Assembly (NCBI GenBank): GCA_036873755.1
Contig: JAVTVY010018794.1
Span: forward strand, 1 to 64,000
Length of the DNA stretch: 64,000 bases
Direction: 5' to 3'
From: Hanleya hanleyi
Lineage: Eukaryota; Mollusca; Polyplacophora; Lepidopleurida; Hanleyidae
Below the pieces are notes generated by a model, which searched no databases, was not told the DNA's origin, and saw only the letters and a list, made by a program, of their open reading frames with translations. Position 1 is the stretch's first letter; every line of letters starts with the position of its first letter. Below, piece after piece: positions 13,701-28,700 of this stretch. The translations under genes were made by a program, and so were the position numbers.

Positions 13701-16700
13701 TTTTCAATGATGCCGGCAAGACATCATGATGTTCCAAAAATATCAAATCCGTATCGCTGATCAGTATTCTTAATCCATAATATTCGTTGTAAAGTCGTCA
13801 TCCGACAAATATATGTAGGTTTATTGCTTTGGAGGGAAACTTATTCCGTACGACGTCGGGCATTACAAAATAGCATTTCCAGGTATTCTTGAATTTAACA
13901 GGTTTACCCCATCCTGAGGCGTGTACTCCATCAGATGTCCACGATGCTCATCCATTAACATCAAATGAGTTATTTGTTTGGCTGATCCGTCATCACAGCT
14001 CACGAAGTAGCGTATCTAATTCCGCTTAATCCGGTGATAGGGGCCGTGTGGATAATTCATAGTCTCCACATGAACACCTACAATAAAAGCGCCGCTAAGA
14101 TACTAAGACCACGTCCGAGAATCTACCGTATTCTCGAGTTTGAATGTGAGGTGCCGAGGGAAGCTTTCCTGTTGAGACATATGGTTGCTTTTTAGTTGCC
14201 AGACGACGTCAATTTTTCCCACCTCTTGCATATCGCTCCAACTGATGTGTGCCTCGTACATGTACATCCGTCAGAAATAGACCTACTCTTTCCTCTGCAT
14301 GTACATACACAATAGTCCTGTTCATTGGAATCTTGTCAAGGATGCCAAATGTAGGTGGTCTTTTGATGTCCACGAGTTCTAGTTACAATGTCGAATGATA
14401 TTCCGCATATAAAGGTATACTAACCGGCTGACGATGAGCCTAAAATGACAAGAATTGCTCAGATAGACGTCACTTATGAGAAATATGTTACTTGGAAGTG
14501 ATCAACATATCCCTGGATATAGCAGATAATTTGTATAAATTGTATAAATATAATATTCTAAGTCAAAGATAGTTATTGAGTCATCGGGCTCATTTTTGCA
14601 TAATTCCTAAATTTGATAAGTCCTATTCAACCCTAATCTATATATATATTTCTTACAAAATGTCGATTTCTGGAAAACTATTAAATCAAGAAATCCAATA
14701 AATATGGGGGTAAAACCGGGCTTTGATTCGGGGAGGATGCAATCGTCTTGAATCAAACTGCCCTTACATCCATTCCAAGCTGTTATTTTGCGAGCGTTCC
14801 TTCTCTGTGGCCAGATGCCATGACATTTGCAACCTGCGGGTGGAGTGAAAGACTGAACGACTGAGCTTCACGGGGCATGTATATAACCTGTGTTTTTATG
14901 GAAAACAACAGCGGAAATTAGCAAAACTCTCGATTACACGAAACCGAATGAAAAGATATCAAATATAATTGTCATATGCCAAACCTACTACACTCTTAAA
15001 ACTAAAGTGTTGTATACAACATTTATAATGTTGTATACAACACTTTGATAAGTGTGGAGGAGGGAAAACATTTGTAAATGTTAATTTAACACTTTCGAAA
15101 GTGTTGCTGGTTTCAACACTTTGTAAAGTGTTGGATTTCAACATTTTAAAAGTGATATGATTTCGTTTCTAACCTTTATAAATGTTGAATTCTAACACTT
15201 GTAAGTGTTGGATTTGTGTCCATATTTAACATTTGGTAAATGTTGACTTTCAGCACTTTGCAAGTGTTGGGATTCAACACTTTGTAAGCGTTGGTATTCA
15301 AAAAGGAGATGGCATATGATAAGGTGGCATTTTGGCCTATTTACATGGTGCAGTTGAACTTTCATGTGAGAACTATAATCTTATACAATCAAGCTAGAAC
15401 TTTCACATAATATTGTATGCATATATTTTCTCGTCATTAGATTAAAACAATCATTTTTAAGACATTTTAATTTCTTGATTTCAACTGCACCATGTACACT
15501 TATGCCGCCTTATCGTACCATCTACTTTTAAGACATTTCACAAAAATTGCCTGTTAAAATTTGCAACAGCAACACAGTAATCCTTCTATGATTGGTTTTC
15601 AACTCCCCCAGAGAAGAATTGCTGTGGAACTGTAACTGGGGTACTTGTGTAAGTGTAGGTCATATTCAAGATAATGATTTAAAGAACATACCAAAATAAA
15701 GTTCACTTGCGTTCAGTCACAGACGAATAAAAACAGGAGTGAGATTGAAGTCTGCCCCCTTGACATCTGCAGGACATAATTGTAGTAATGCAAGGAACTA
15801 AACAGATTTCTGACAATGTATCGTTAAGCAAGAAGCAGGGTATAAATTTTATAAAGTTTTAAGTTAGATATGACAAACTTGCAGAAGTACCAAAGTTACA
15901 TTTTAAAATAAGCATCCCTCCATTTGTATGACAAACAAGAATAAAAAATAATGCAAGAGTATGCTTTACTGCTTTTTTAATGCAACAATATGGGAAGTGT
16001 TCATGAATATATTTTCACAATAAAATTCATTAAGTTCACTGTTACTTAGTTTTTCATGACCCTCCCGCATCTATATGTAAGGGCAAATGATTAGAGTTCA
16101 TATGAGACTTAAAATTTTCAAAAGATCTCCTTTTCTTCATATTTACAAGCATTTGGTTTGGAGGATCCATAATTAATAATTGTCGCACTCAGTACGTCTC
16201 TTTTTACAAGCAAGGTCATGAGAAACAAACAAACATTTAATGTAACCCATGACCAGAATGCATTTCATCATTGCTTATTATTCCTGTGATATGGTGGTAA
16301 AACAATAATGGGTGACAAATGGGCCACTTCTGATCCAGAATGGGTTAAATGTCAATGTCACTGATTTTGGACTTCTTGTCCATTTGCATATGCGAGACAA
16401 GGTTGCTCAGGATTGAACCCAAAAATCGGTCGATCACACAGACTTATAATAAGATTTCTTTCATTCGATCACATGCATGTGTGAACTAGGCATAATCATT
16501 CTTGAGATATGGTGGTATTGCGAAATCAGACCAACGTATCCCCTGTTGATATGAGGACAACACCCCAAGAAAGCCTAAGCCTTCTCATTCTTGAAATATG
16601 TTGGTAAAAACAACTGCTACTAAGTGAATGTATGAGTGGAATATTTTCAGTCCAAATGAGTCACAGACTGATGGTGATCCAGACAAAACCTGACACAATC

Positions 16701-19700
16701 AGAATTCACCGAACACAAGAGCTTTGACATGAGACAACGCAGATTTTGGTGATCAACTCTCTAAATCTGATTGGCAGTCTCTCTTTCTCAGAGTCATAGT
16801 CTCGAGGAGTAAAAAGAATGAGGTTATTCCAGATTGAATTTATTATGCAGCTCGAAAAGCCTATCAACTGCAAAAGTTATGTCGTTCCTGCAAGGTATCG
16901 CAACGCTGTCGACGATGATGAAATATTAGGATACTGCATTACTCGTTCCCAGGCAAAGGACATATGGCTGTGACCTCCTGTCTCTAGGTAGTGAACTGCA
17001 CTGGTTCCAACCTGAAAAAGAGTGTAAGATGATTTTATTTCAAAATTTGCAATCAACCAGTCTAATAGTAACTGAAGTTCAATCTAACTCAAGATATATG
17101 CACTTAAGCATCTTCACATGGTGATGACAGTGTGTAACAAATTTCTAAAGAATCTAGAATCTTGGTCGCACAACCCTACCCCAGCAAGTTAGGTAGGTAA
17201 ATACATATATTTACTCGAAGGTCAGGTTTTCCTTTCGCGGTGGATGGAAGAGTTAAGGTGATTTGGTCCAGATACCAAGTTCTTATGAAAATGCCATGAG
17301 AAAACTACTGTCTGCATCAATTGTCAAAATGATTTCTGAGAAGATAACTAATCCTCGACATCGACATCCTTGAACAAGGGAAACCCCCACCATATACTCG
17401 GGTCAATCCTAGAATACAGGCGAAAACTGCATTCCTCTATGGATTGGGGCATGGAATATTTGCCTTCACAATGTGTGATACAGGGGCCGCGGAGCCCCCC
17501 CCCCCATCCACTTGTTATAGATCAATGTTATAAGTCCTATCTTAGATAGACCAGTCCAACATTTAACAAGGCCGGTCTAGAGTTCAGCCCCTTCACTTTC
17601 AAATGTGCTTCGCGGCTCCTGTGATACATGTTCACATCGCCAACTGCCGAAGAGCAAAATGGCATCAGCCTACTATTAATTCCGTTACTTGTTATGTATT
17701 AGCGTTAAAAATCGGCAAAAATCCAGAAAATTCACAATGCATAACTCCACCTGGCATGTCAATATTTACCTTGTGGGACATTACCAGTGGAAGTCTTGAC
17801 AGATGTTGACCATGGAAATTTCAAATTACCGCCACTGACAGCTGATTGGGGCGGCAGAATGTCATTCAATTTGTAAACAGGGAGCCTTCTCACCCTTCAC
17901 TGATCATGTCTTCGTCCACCATGCTTTTTCCAAAGTGGCCCAAATCAACACCAGGAAGTACAGTTTGAAGACTCATCTGCAAGTTGAAATATCAGATGTA
18001 TCAGAAATGCTGAAAAATCGCAGCTCATAAAATCCGTAAAGATCTGCTCTCACATATCTAAACAATGTAGGTCGTGGGCACTGACCCGGAAGTGATTAAT
18101 TGTGATCTGATGCCAAATACTTGCTTGGAGGGCATTTTACGTTTGTTCACCTAAGAGTGGAGACAGGGGAGACAACTCTGACATTCCAAAATAAAATGAT
18201 GACCTGTCTGAGAATCAGCAGAAAAAGTTCCCAGTCTACAAATTTTTGGACCAGTCAGGGTGTAGTGGATATTCAATGCAGTATCAGATATCATATGACC
18301 ACTTAATTGTTTGTTTCTCGTAACCTTGCTGGTAAAAATATACATGCTGAGCGCGATAATTATTAATTATTAACTTGCAAACCATTTGTGTATAAATACA
18401 TGTATGAAGAAACTGAGCAAGTTTTACTCATGAAAATGTAAATCCCTCATGGATTTTAATTATCTGCCCTCAAAATATAGATGAGGGCTGGTTACGGGAA
18501 ACGGAACATTAATTATCAGCGGCAAATGCTCTCTGAAAATATCAGCATATGAGGTCGGGCGAGGCTCAGTTTCGAGATACAGGGTGGAGCTCTGTTCCGG
18601 GGGTGGCGGGCCAGGTGGATATACCCCCAGGGTGTAGTGGATGAGTGCAATCAATGCAGTATCAGATATGCTATCTGAAAATATCAGCATATGGGGTCGG
18701 GTGAAACTTAGGTTTGGAGATACAGCCAGGGTGAAGCTCAGTTCCAGGGGCGGGGATATACCCCAGGGTGTAGTGGACGAGTGGACGAGTGGGGGGGGGG
18801 GGGGGGGGATTTGGCTTAATGTCACACTCAAGTTTGTTTCACTCATATGGTGACAGTCATAGTGGACTAGTGTAGTCAAGACAGTATCCGATATCATGCT
18901 ATCTGAAAATATCAGCATATATGGAGTCGGGGGAGACTTAGTTTCGGAAATAGAGGGAATTAGGCTATGTTCCGAATGTGGGGAAGAGGGGAGATACCCC
19001 CAGGGTGCAGTGAATGGGTGGAGCCCATGCAGCATCTGGTATGGCATCTGAGAATATCAGTATATGGGGTCGGGCAAAGCTTAGTACACATGATACATGG
19101 TAGAGCTCAAATTTTTACAAAATCTTGAACACAAAACTTGTATCCTGAAATGTTGATGACGAACAACCAGCCAGCCAGACATCAAGCCATAGGACGGCTA
19201 GTGCTTCGCAATCCGTCCAAAAACTGAATGTTCATGTTAGTCTCCTTTGGAATTCGTTCTGCACGAATTGAAGTGTTATTCTTGGTGCATTGTATTACTA
19301 AATTTTGGAATGAAATCCATACTCTGTAATTGAGGATACAATATCAAACAAGCAATAAACAGAATGTATGTGAAAAGACAAGCCAGAAAACCAAGAGGCT
19401 TTCTGTTGCCAGGTGTTTGAGACAACTGGACTTTGATCATGAGCCATAAACTGTCCTCAACTATTTCATGGTTTTCTCAAGACTGTCCATCATATTAACA
19501 TTTGATGTCAACCGATATTCAAAGTGTTAATGCATGGACACAAAATATCTTTTCTTTACTTTGTTTCTTTACTCGAAGTTGCGGTGAAAGGGATATTAAG
19601 GCTGGACATATGCAGGGGTCAAAATATTCAAAATAATTTACCTGTCACTCAAGACAGGTGGCCAAAATGTTTACCTGTCATCTTTAAGAATTACCTGAAC

Positions 19701-22700
19701 ATGCAATCGTAACATGAACATGTAACTCGAGATTAATGACAAAGTTAGATGTTGCAAGACTAATAAATTAATGACACCTTGTTTACTTGCACTTATTAGG
19801 TGTTTTGAATAAATTTTGTTGAAGATATATTTTGAACACCAAAACAAAATTATTGCCTACCTGTCAATAGAGACAGGTACTTTGTTTCTCTACCTGTCTC
19901 TTTCAAAAAATACCTGTCAGAGACAGGTAAACCGGTGTAAATTTCGACCCCTGATATGGAATGCTGCAGTAATCTTTATGAATAAGTGGGGGCCCTGGGG
20001 GGATGTGGTTTAATGTAACACTCAAAGTTATTTCACCAATATAGTTACAACCAGTTTGAACTCGGAAGCCGGAGTATCCGGAGTGAACCATCAGCCGTCG
20101 GCGAGTAACAGGCAGACTTTCACACATGCACCAGCGGGGCTCGAACACAGGCCGTTTCAGCAGTGTGGGGCTAGCGATCACCAATCAGCCACTGAGGCCC
20201 CCCCCCCGCCCATGAATAGGTTATTGGATTATCATGGATGGTAAAGCTTTCTGATAACTGGACAGTTTGCATGTTAGGATAACCTGGAAATTACAATATA
20301 CATTGCTATGAAAAGCACCAGGCTAAAAATTGTTATTCCAATCGAACTGTTAGTGTTACTCGCAGAAGTCTGGAGCCATTTACTTGAGGGATTATTATCT
20401 GGATTTGCAAATATTACCTTCTGATAGTTCATTGCAAGTCTGCAGTTCCTCACAGAGCCCACCGCTCTCTTCACTCTTGTGACATCTTTGCGATCTTCAA
20501 TATGTTTGGTACATATCGGCTTTGTTAGAAGTTTCGATCCCGTGTCCTCTGAATATAGCATCGCAAATTCTTGATCAATCTGAAAATGAATATGTATTTA
20601 CATAAATATTAATTGACAATTGACTGGATAGGACTGTCTGATGGAAATCAACGAAGCAATACTTGATTCCACTGTGACCGAGTATATAAAAAAAATTCCA
20701 ATTGCCTGAAGGCAGGGTTGTCCTGCATGCGTATTTCAACAGAAGAAGTCACAAGAAGAACAAGAATGCGATCCTCCCACAGACCTGCATGCCGAATCAA
20801 ACAGGTTGGGGAAAATACCTTGATCGAGGTATTATACCTTGATAGGGGTATAACACCTCGATCAAGTTATAGGCATATACCTCGATGGGTATAGGGCTAT
20901 GTCAGCTTCAGTTTTTATATATTTATGGAAAATGCGAACATCCCCACATACCCCGGACTGCATGGATCTTTCAACAGCATCTATGGCTTCATTGTTGGAA
21001 TGTTCCATGATTTCCATCAACTTATTGCTTCGTTTTATGCGACTATGTAACCATTCAAATTAGCCACTCTAAGTCTAATATTTACAAAATGAAACATGGC
21101 TTCAAATGACATATTCGGTGAAATTCATTCTGTAAATGAAAATAGCATGGGATTGCATACTTCGATCTCAAAGTCATATCCAAGTTGCATGAATGTAGAT
21201 GCATTGACTGATGAATACATTAGATTAAATTGTCTGATGCAATGCACAATCTCCTAGCATGCACACACATGGCAGGGTCATAATGCCCAGAGCAGAGGTC
21301 TGTTTTTATGTGCACATGCTAGCAGTTTAGATTATGTGTCTTGCTAGCAGTTTAGATTATGTGTCTGTCAGTTTGCTTTGATTTATAAACTAGGCCTAGC
21401 CTCTCAAATCCTGCAATTTGTGTATGACCTTTACATGGAAATATGCCACCACATGCCATTTTCATTTAGAAAATATATTTCACCGAAGATGTCATTTGAA
21501 GCTAGGTTTCATTTTTGAAATTTTGAAGTGGCTAATTTGAATGATTAGTACGTCGCATAAAACGAAGCAATAAGTTGCTGTGAAAATCATGGAACAAAGA
21601 AGCCATAGATGCTATTGAAAGATCCATGCACTCTGGGGTACGTGTGGATGTCCCTTTTTGATAAATATATAAAAACTGAAGTTGACATAGCCCTACACCC
21701 CAACGAGGTATTGGCCTCAAGCATGTCAAGGTGTTTTCCCCAACCTTTAAATAATAAAGACTTTAGGTATGCGAGCAGGGAAAGACATATGTTCAGTGGT
21801 AGGGCAGTCAGGGCTCGAAAGCCCGTGGCTGGTGAATTTAGAACTTGTCTGGTTGAATTTAGTTCTGAAGCTAGCTAACCAGCCACTCTGTAATTCAAGA
21901 ATTTCAGCTCAGTGTAATGAAATATACCAGCCCGATGGTCTAGCAAAGTTTTATGGTAAATTCATGCCCTGCTTGTTTTTTCATGGAAATCCGATTCCCG
22001 TCAGCACTCCCGCAAAATAATTTACGGGAATCCAACAGATTCCCATAAAATAATAGCAATCTGCATAGAAATGATATCATTGGATTCTCGTGGATTCCCA
22101 TAGAGCTGCGTTGCGAGAATTCTATTTGAATTCCCGTGAATCTTAGTATTAAAAAAATGGTAAAATTGGTCGAGTCCCGAGCGGGATTCGAACCAGCGAC
22201 CCACAGAGTAATGCACCTAACAGCTAGCACTATATGTCGGCGATCTAAACCACTCAGCCATCGAGCTTCCCACAAATTAGAAGGTAGCAGACCGGCAGTA
22301 TTGAAAGCGAACACAGATTACCCCTCCGATGATCGTAATGACATAGCTTCCATATAGCTGAATACACACGAAGCTTTATTTTCTGTGGCTTAAAAAGTGA
22401 TCGTAAAACAGTATTTTTTTGAGTCGACCAATTTTCAGCACTAGAATCTGTGCTAGACTAAGACAGTGTAATCCCAGAACTAACGAAAATAATGTTATAT
22501 GATCACTTTCTAAATGACAAAGGAATATATCTTCCTATACAGTTCCTGTCAAATGTAGAAGATGACACTGATTTACTGGAAATGACGCGAGTTTGCTGCC
22601 ATTTCACTGTGAACATTAGTTCGCAGATAGGGAGGGGCGGTCGAAGGAAACCAATGACTGCGCCCCGTGTCACATGACATAAACACATCTGTCAAAATGG

Positions 22701-25700
22701 GATTGTCGTCTGACTTGCGTGGAATGAACATGATAGTCATCAGTCATGCTACCTATATTGGTCGGCGATAAAATGGACTTCCCGTGTGATGAAAACTAGA
22801 AGTACATACCCCGGAAAGTAATTAAAAAAATAAAAAATACTTCCAACTACACCAAGAAGTAGAAATTTTGACAGACAAATTAAACTTCCCCCACACATAA
22901 GCAATCCACATAGAAAGTCACCACATGCTCTGAACGCGCGCACGTGAGAGGTGCACAAAATTTGATCTGTACGAAGAACCGATCCAGAACCCGTAATTAT
23001 TCACGAAAATTGTATAAAAATGACGCCTGTAATTTCTCATTTTTCCGGGGCTCTTACTGCAGGGTCAACACACTCAAACTTCACTCCTTGGCAAACTGAA
23101 AAAAAAATGAGAGGTTCTTTGTCACGCCCCCCCCCTCTCCCCCCTCCCCTCCCAGGCACCAACACATAAATATATTTGTTCATTCAATTACATCGGATGT
23201 GTTATGTTACCACCCATGACAATTTAAACATAATAGTATAGGGATTTTCCAGATCTCCGTTTAATCATAATTTACTAGGTAATCACAGATCGGAACTGAG
23301 GATAATCCGAAAGGCCTAGGTCTAAATGTTCACATTTCAGCTTTCTCGGTTCAGTTGCACTCGGTGACTCGCTCGATGATGGTGCGAACAAGGATTGCCA
23401 ACACCCGAATCAGAGTGCCGGAAAGGAGAAGAGCATCAAGATCAACAATAACAACAAGTTAATAATGTATTCAATCAGTTACAAAGAAAATTAACAAAAT
23501 AACAACAACCAAACTTACCGAAACGGCACGTTGAATTTTCCCACACACAGGCAGGCTCATGCTTTACAGCAATGGCAGAAGTATCACGTGAAGCAAGAGC
23601 CAATCAAATTACTCACTGTCTCCGCGCGCCACCGTGCATGGCGCGAAAATACCCAACATTGTTTAGATGTTGTTAAAATCCGAAGAGTCTTTAAGATTAT
23701 GACACTTTAAATGTTATAACACTAGTATTCAACATTTTAAAGTGTTGTATTGAGTATAACACTTAGAAAATGTTACCATTACAACACTTGTGTTTTAAGA
23801 GTGTATTAGTTCACATTTTCGCACCAAATATTCATTATATTTTTCCAGCCGACAGCTTTTCTAACAAATCGGTAAAATTTTGAATTAAATCTTGTACTCG
23901 GGAAGAACCTTCTGTGTTCTTTTTCTTTACACTATAAATGTTTAATCTGAATTAAGTTTTGAAATATTATTCAGAATTTGTTTAGTATATCTGTGTACCG
24001 AACACAAGCGCAACCAGTTCGGACCAGTATTTGGTTTCCAATCACATCATCCACTGGTTCATAAAATAGAAGTTATCTGCATACTGTTTGATAGAGTTGA
24101 CACCATCATGGCAGAATACAAACAAAGAGACGAAGAACATCAGTACTTAGAACGAGCATTACGCAGACGTCCCAAAAAGCCCAGAAATCCAGACGTAATA
24201 CCCAAAGCAGTTTGGCCACACCACCCATTCCTCTCAAGCCCATAATATCCATTGCGTATGTGAGTGACGTATCGGAAAAACTAAAGGGGTTTTTCAAAGA
24301 CGCCAATGTTAAAACGTATTTCAAACCGCAGAACGACTCGTTCGGTCGAAAGATAAGCCCGTGAAGGACAGGAAAGGTGACGTGGTTTACGGAATAAAAT
24401 ATCAGACCACCAGCTGCACAGACCGCTACATCGGGGAGACCCAACAACCGTTACGCCGACGGATGAGCTAACACAGAAGACCAACTTCAGGAAGTCAGGA
24501 CTCAGCGGTGTTCACACACGTGTAAAAGACCGGGCACATGTTTGTCAACGCAGACGTCTTTATTCTCGACCGACAAAAAACCAGATGGTTCGAGAGGGGG
24601 CCGAAACCGAAACGCCCACATGGAATGGAAACAGCGGCCTTCGCGTCCTTAAGAATGAACGCAAACGATTAAGATAGAAAATCATTCCTTCGAACATAAC
24701 CGTCAACCCCTTGTTACCCAATCGAACTGTTTCATCAATGACTATACACCAGACGGTGTTTACAATGAAGAGTGTTCACACGCATTTGATACGAACATTT
24801 ACCCATATTCGTTTATACTATTGTTATCCGATCACGTGTAATTCTGGTTCAAGACACAAATATTGTCGTCTTAGCCATGTTCATTTCCACACTAGTTAAA
24901 TGATCCCGCGTACCACTTCACTCGTTTTCACACTGTATATGTATATGTTTCATCACTCTGTTGAAGGCATCAGGTCGGTGCAACGTCAGTCAAAATGCAA
25001 TTTATATACAGATGACCAGTTTTACTTGTTCTGATTATTCAGACGTTACTTGTTCCAATGATCAAGGTACTTATAGTTTTGAGAATATATTTCTTGGAGA
25101 AGAATTAATCTAACTTAGGCACATCGACAGTTTAATTGGTCAATGATAAATGCATGGAGTAGAGGGTTCAAGAGTTCGAGGAATTTAGTCAGCAGTAATG
25201 TATGATAGAATTTTGAAGAAGAATTTGTGTGACGAAGACAAGGTGGGGGTTTAGGCATTTCCTCACATCCCTGTGGCTTAAATCTCAAATCCCCCGACAA
25301 AATTTAAAATAAAAAAATGAGTCGGTTTCTTTGAATTCCGTTTTATTAGCAAGAATTCATACCACGAAGCTGAATTTTTAGAAGTTATCACTTAAAACCA
25401 GTGAAATTTTGTTGAATCGTCTAATGTGTGCGTAAGAAAATAAAACGGCCATAATCGAGATCCGCCATAATTATACCAATATAATTGTTCGATTGTTTCC
25501 TGTCAGGTTATATATGCCCGGCGAAGCATATTCGTTCGGTCTGCGCCGACGCTTCTCTGTGCGCTGGTGAATAACGAATAACGAGGAACTGGCGATGGGA
25601 CTATTCCGAAACCTCCACACAACTGTATTGTATCCAGTTCATTATCTTTTTGTATTCATTCCCTTCAAATGATATTTTTAGGTTACGCTGGGCGCAACTG

Positions 25701-28700
25701 TCAGAAACAAATGAGCAGCGGGACTACTTGTGAGTATCTAGCTAGTAGCGTTAGAAATGAGTATGGGTCGGGTGCTGGTCGGTGTATGTGTTCGTAAAAG
25801 TATACGGAGGGGACGAGTGATTAAGAGGCTGACTGACCAGCACTAGTTTGCCTCCGTCTCCTGCAATACGTCCAGCACGAAGATAATTTATAGCAACATT
25901 CTTTCATAGGCTGTGAAACACCCAGGGAATGAAGACTGTTATAGTATGTCCATTGAATTAGTTGTCTACTTTGAACTTGTGAAAATTCAACGGTTGGATC
26001 CGCTTTGTACCATGCTTAAAAACAGAAATCTGCAAACTGGGCAAGCTTTCTCCATGATGGTTTAATGAATCATCAAGTTTTAATTAACTTTATAACTTTT
26101 TCTATATAGAGCTCCAGAATATGTATTTTGTGTACTGGGGCTCATTTGCATAGAGTAAGGTCATAATGTATTGATTTTCTTGTGGGAATAAATTAATATA
26201 ACCGTATAAGGCTATACACAAGGATTTAGCTCGCTAATTGTTTGAGCATAAGATAAGTCAATACACCCACTGACCGCTTATTATGCCGTATACGGATTTA
26301 TTGACTTTGGTCCGAGAGAATATCAATATGGAGTTATATATAAAGAGAATTATAAACTTCTTAAAACGCGATGCGTTGTAAATTGCATGAAGAAGGTTTT
26401 GTCCTTTTGTACATTTCAGTTTGATATGCACGCTGCAAAATAAGAGAATTTATCCAGTATCAATCGTTGATATTTCACACGATTCTTTTTAGACAACAAA
26501 TTAAATGGTCAGACTATGGTCTACCAGGCTTTAGGATCACTTTATAAACGATACATGTATATTTCATTTCACAGAAAAAAAACTAAACCTTCATCCTTCA
26601 ATCATATATATGCTAGCGTTCTGAAGGAAATCTTTGAAAACAAAAGCGAACTTTTACTCCTATGGTCCGCATTTAGGCTCGCGTATGGTTCGCCGCATTA
26701 GGAAATTGACTCTTTCCTTCTTCGGCAAACATACACCGACCGAAACATTGTATTTGCCTCTTCTAATATGTTCAGTCTAGGCTCAGGTTGACAATGTAGG
26801 AATGTTGGAATGTCTGTTTTCAGATTGAAGACGATTTATATCCGCATTCTTTCAATCTAGGCTGCGATCGACGCGGGGAAGGAGAAATGTTATGTTAGGC
26901 TCGCCTTACTTTAAATATATTTATCAAAGATATCTTTCATTTCAAAGATAAAACTACAAATTATTTCTTCAAACCTAATGATGTGCTAGCGTTCTGACCG
27001 AGTCTTTGAAAATGAAAGTCAATTTTTTCTAGCATGGTTTTTGACAAAATACTTTGCAAGCACTCATCCCACCAGGAAATTTAATCTTGTTCTTGGGGGA
27101 AAATGGCTTACTTATGCAAGATGTAAAGAATCATGTGTTAAACTTCTGGAGATTGATATTTACTTTACACATAACATTGATAGTCCTGTTAGAATGTGAA
27201 GGCATACACTAGAACAGTTCTTTGTTTCGAAATGAATTGGCTCCTGGTAATTCTTGATCACCCTGCAGGATAAATCCGCACAATCCGCTCGTATATTATG
27301 TTCGCTTGTGTGGCACTTTTTTGACCAGCCAAATACCAGTGATTAGAATTTCATGAGAGAGCCTTTCGTTTCGACTACGATAAGTAGTGCTGTCATCAAA
27401 AACATCCATTGTTAAACAATATTGTAGCTTACATATTTAAAGGCTGGAAACTAGGGCCTGTGAGGTTAATAAGATCAGTCTTCTCCAATCTTAAAACCGT
27501 GCTCAATATAACGCTTGCTTGTTTCTCAAGTAAACCCACGACAAGAGAGTCCTACATCTCAGCCTTTACCAGATGGATATATCACTCTCCCAAGATCGAC
27601 ATCGGGATGCCCGCTGGAAGAAGGTAAGATGAAAAGATTTTTGTACGAATTTATTTAATATGAACTGATACTAAGCTTTATCCATTCTTTATTGACTGTA
27701 AAGCGATGAGATAAGGGCATCCGAATCCAATGCGTCAATCTACCCTTTGATGTTTTCAGATTATCTGACGTCATTAGGATGACACGATGCTTTGTACATT
27801 TCAATCAGAAACGGACATTTTTTATCGAATAAATTCCTGTGCCTCCATGAACAGTATCCTAAGTGATGGCTGAACATCACTTACACTCTCTTCCAATGTG
27901 TGTCTAACGAAAGAATAAGGGTGACTAATGCATACACAGGCGGCAACATGGCTGTGCTTATTCCAGAATGCGTGTATCGCTAATGTTAGAATGAAGTAAT
28001 GGTTCCCATAAAAATGCTTAATTATATGGAATTTGTTTTTGCAATCAGGATTTGTGGAGGGAAATATTTCTGTGCAGATATCAACATCTGGAAAGTGGCC
28101 TACACAGACTGATACTCACGTACAGATGTACACGAGAAATAACGTCTCCATGAGAGTGTGCAGTACCAAGTTTTCTTCTTTGCCGAGCGGAAATTACTGC
28201 GTTCTGAAACAACAAAATAAGAAATGTCCATTTACCATGAAATCTGGTAAGCTGATCTGAAGCAACGAATTTGACTGGTTGTAGCTATCCTAGGCTGTAT
28301 AACTTGAGCGGGCCATGGCATAGACAACCATGAGTGGTTCTATTGTATCAGTGTGTTCACACTTTAATCAGCACGGTTGTTAGAATTTTTCTATACAACA
28401 TGCTTGAACCTAAGATTACAGCTGTCAGGAAATGTATTTATTGGTGTATTACATATACATGACATAGGACTTGTCCCTGAATTGTCTTCTCACCAAGAGC
28501 ACTATGCACATGGTCAGTCTGCATTTATTGTCACACGTTTCACAAAAAAGGTGCCGCATTTCGTGCATACTTGGGGAAATTAAACAATTAGAAAAAAATC
28601 CCAGTGGTCATTCAAATTTGAGAAAAAGCACAGTTTATTATATTCCATTAAGGCTCGTGATGTCACGAGTTGAAACTTCGGCCCATCTTCCGTCTTTGAT

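Larger units (their letters stand above)
14991..23803. mobile_element. 8.8-kb TIR-bounded element with palindromic subterminal arrays
   Basis: The left end reads CACTCTTAAAACTAAAGTGT, and the reverse complement of the right end reads CACTCTTAAAACACAAGTGT; 22 of the first 24 bases match. Each end is flanked by TA, a possible target duplication. Just inside the left end (about 15005-15300), and less densely inside the right end (23695-23790), are many short palindromes of the aacactttNNaaagtgtt type. The interior holds a tandem repeat, a SINE, inverted repeats, a tRNA-like sequence and two candidate minus-strand exons. No transposase was recognised. It could be a large non-autonomous or decayed DNA transposon; class unknown. 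Confidence 0.65.

Noticed and set aside
18460..19047. 195-codon minus-strand open frame
   Set aside because: It lies wholly in a ~130-bp tandem repeat; the repeated peptide periodicity follows the DNA unit and no domain is seen.
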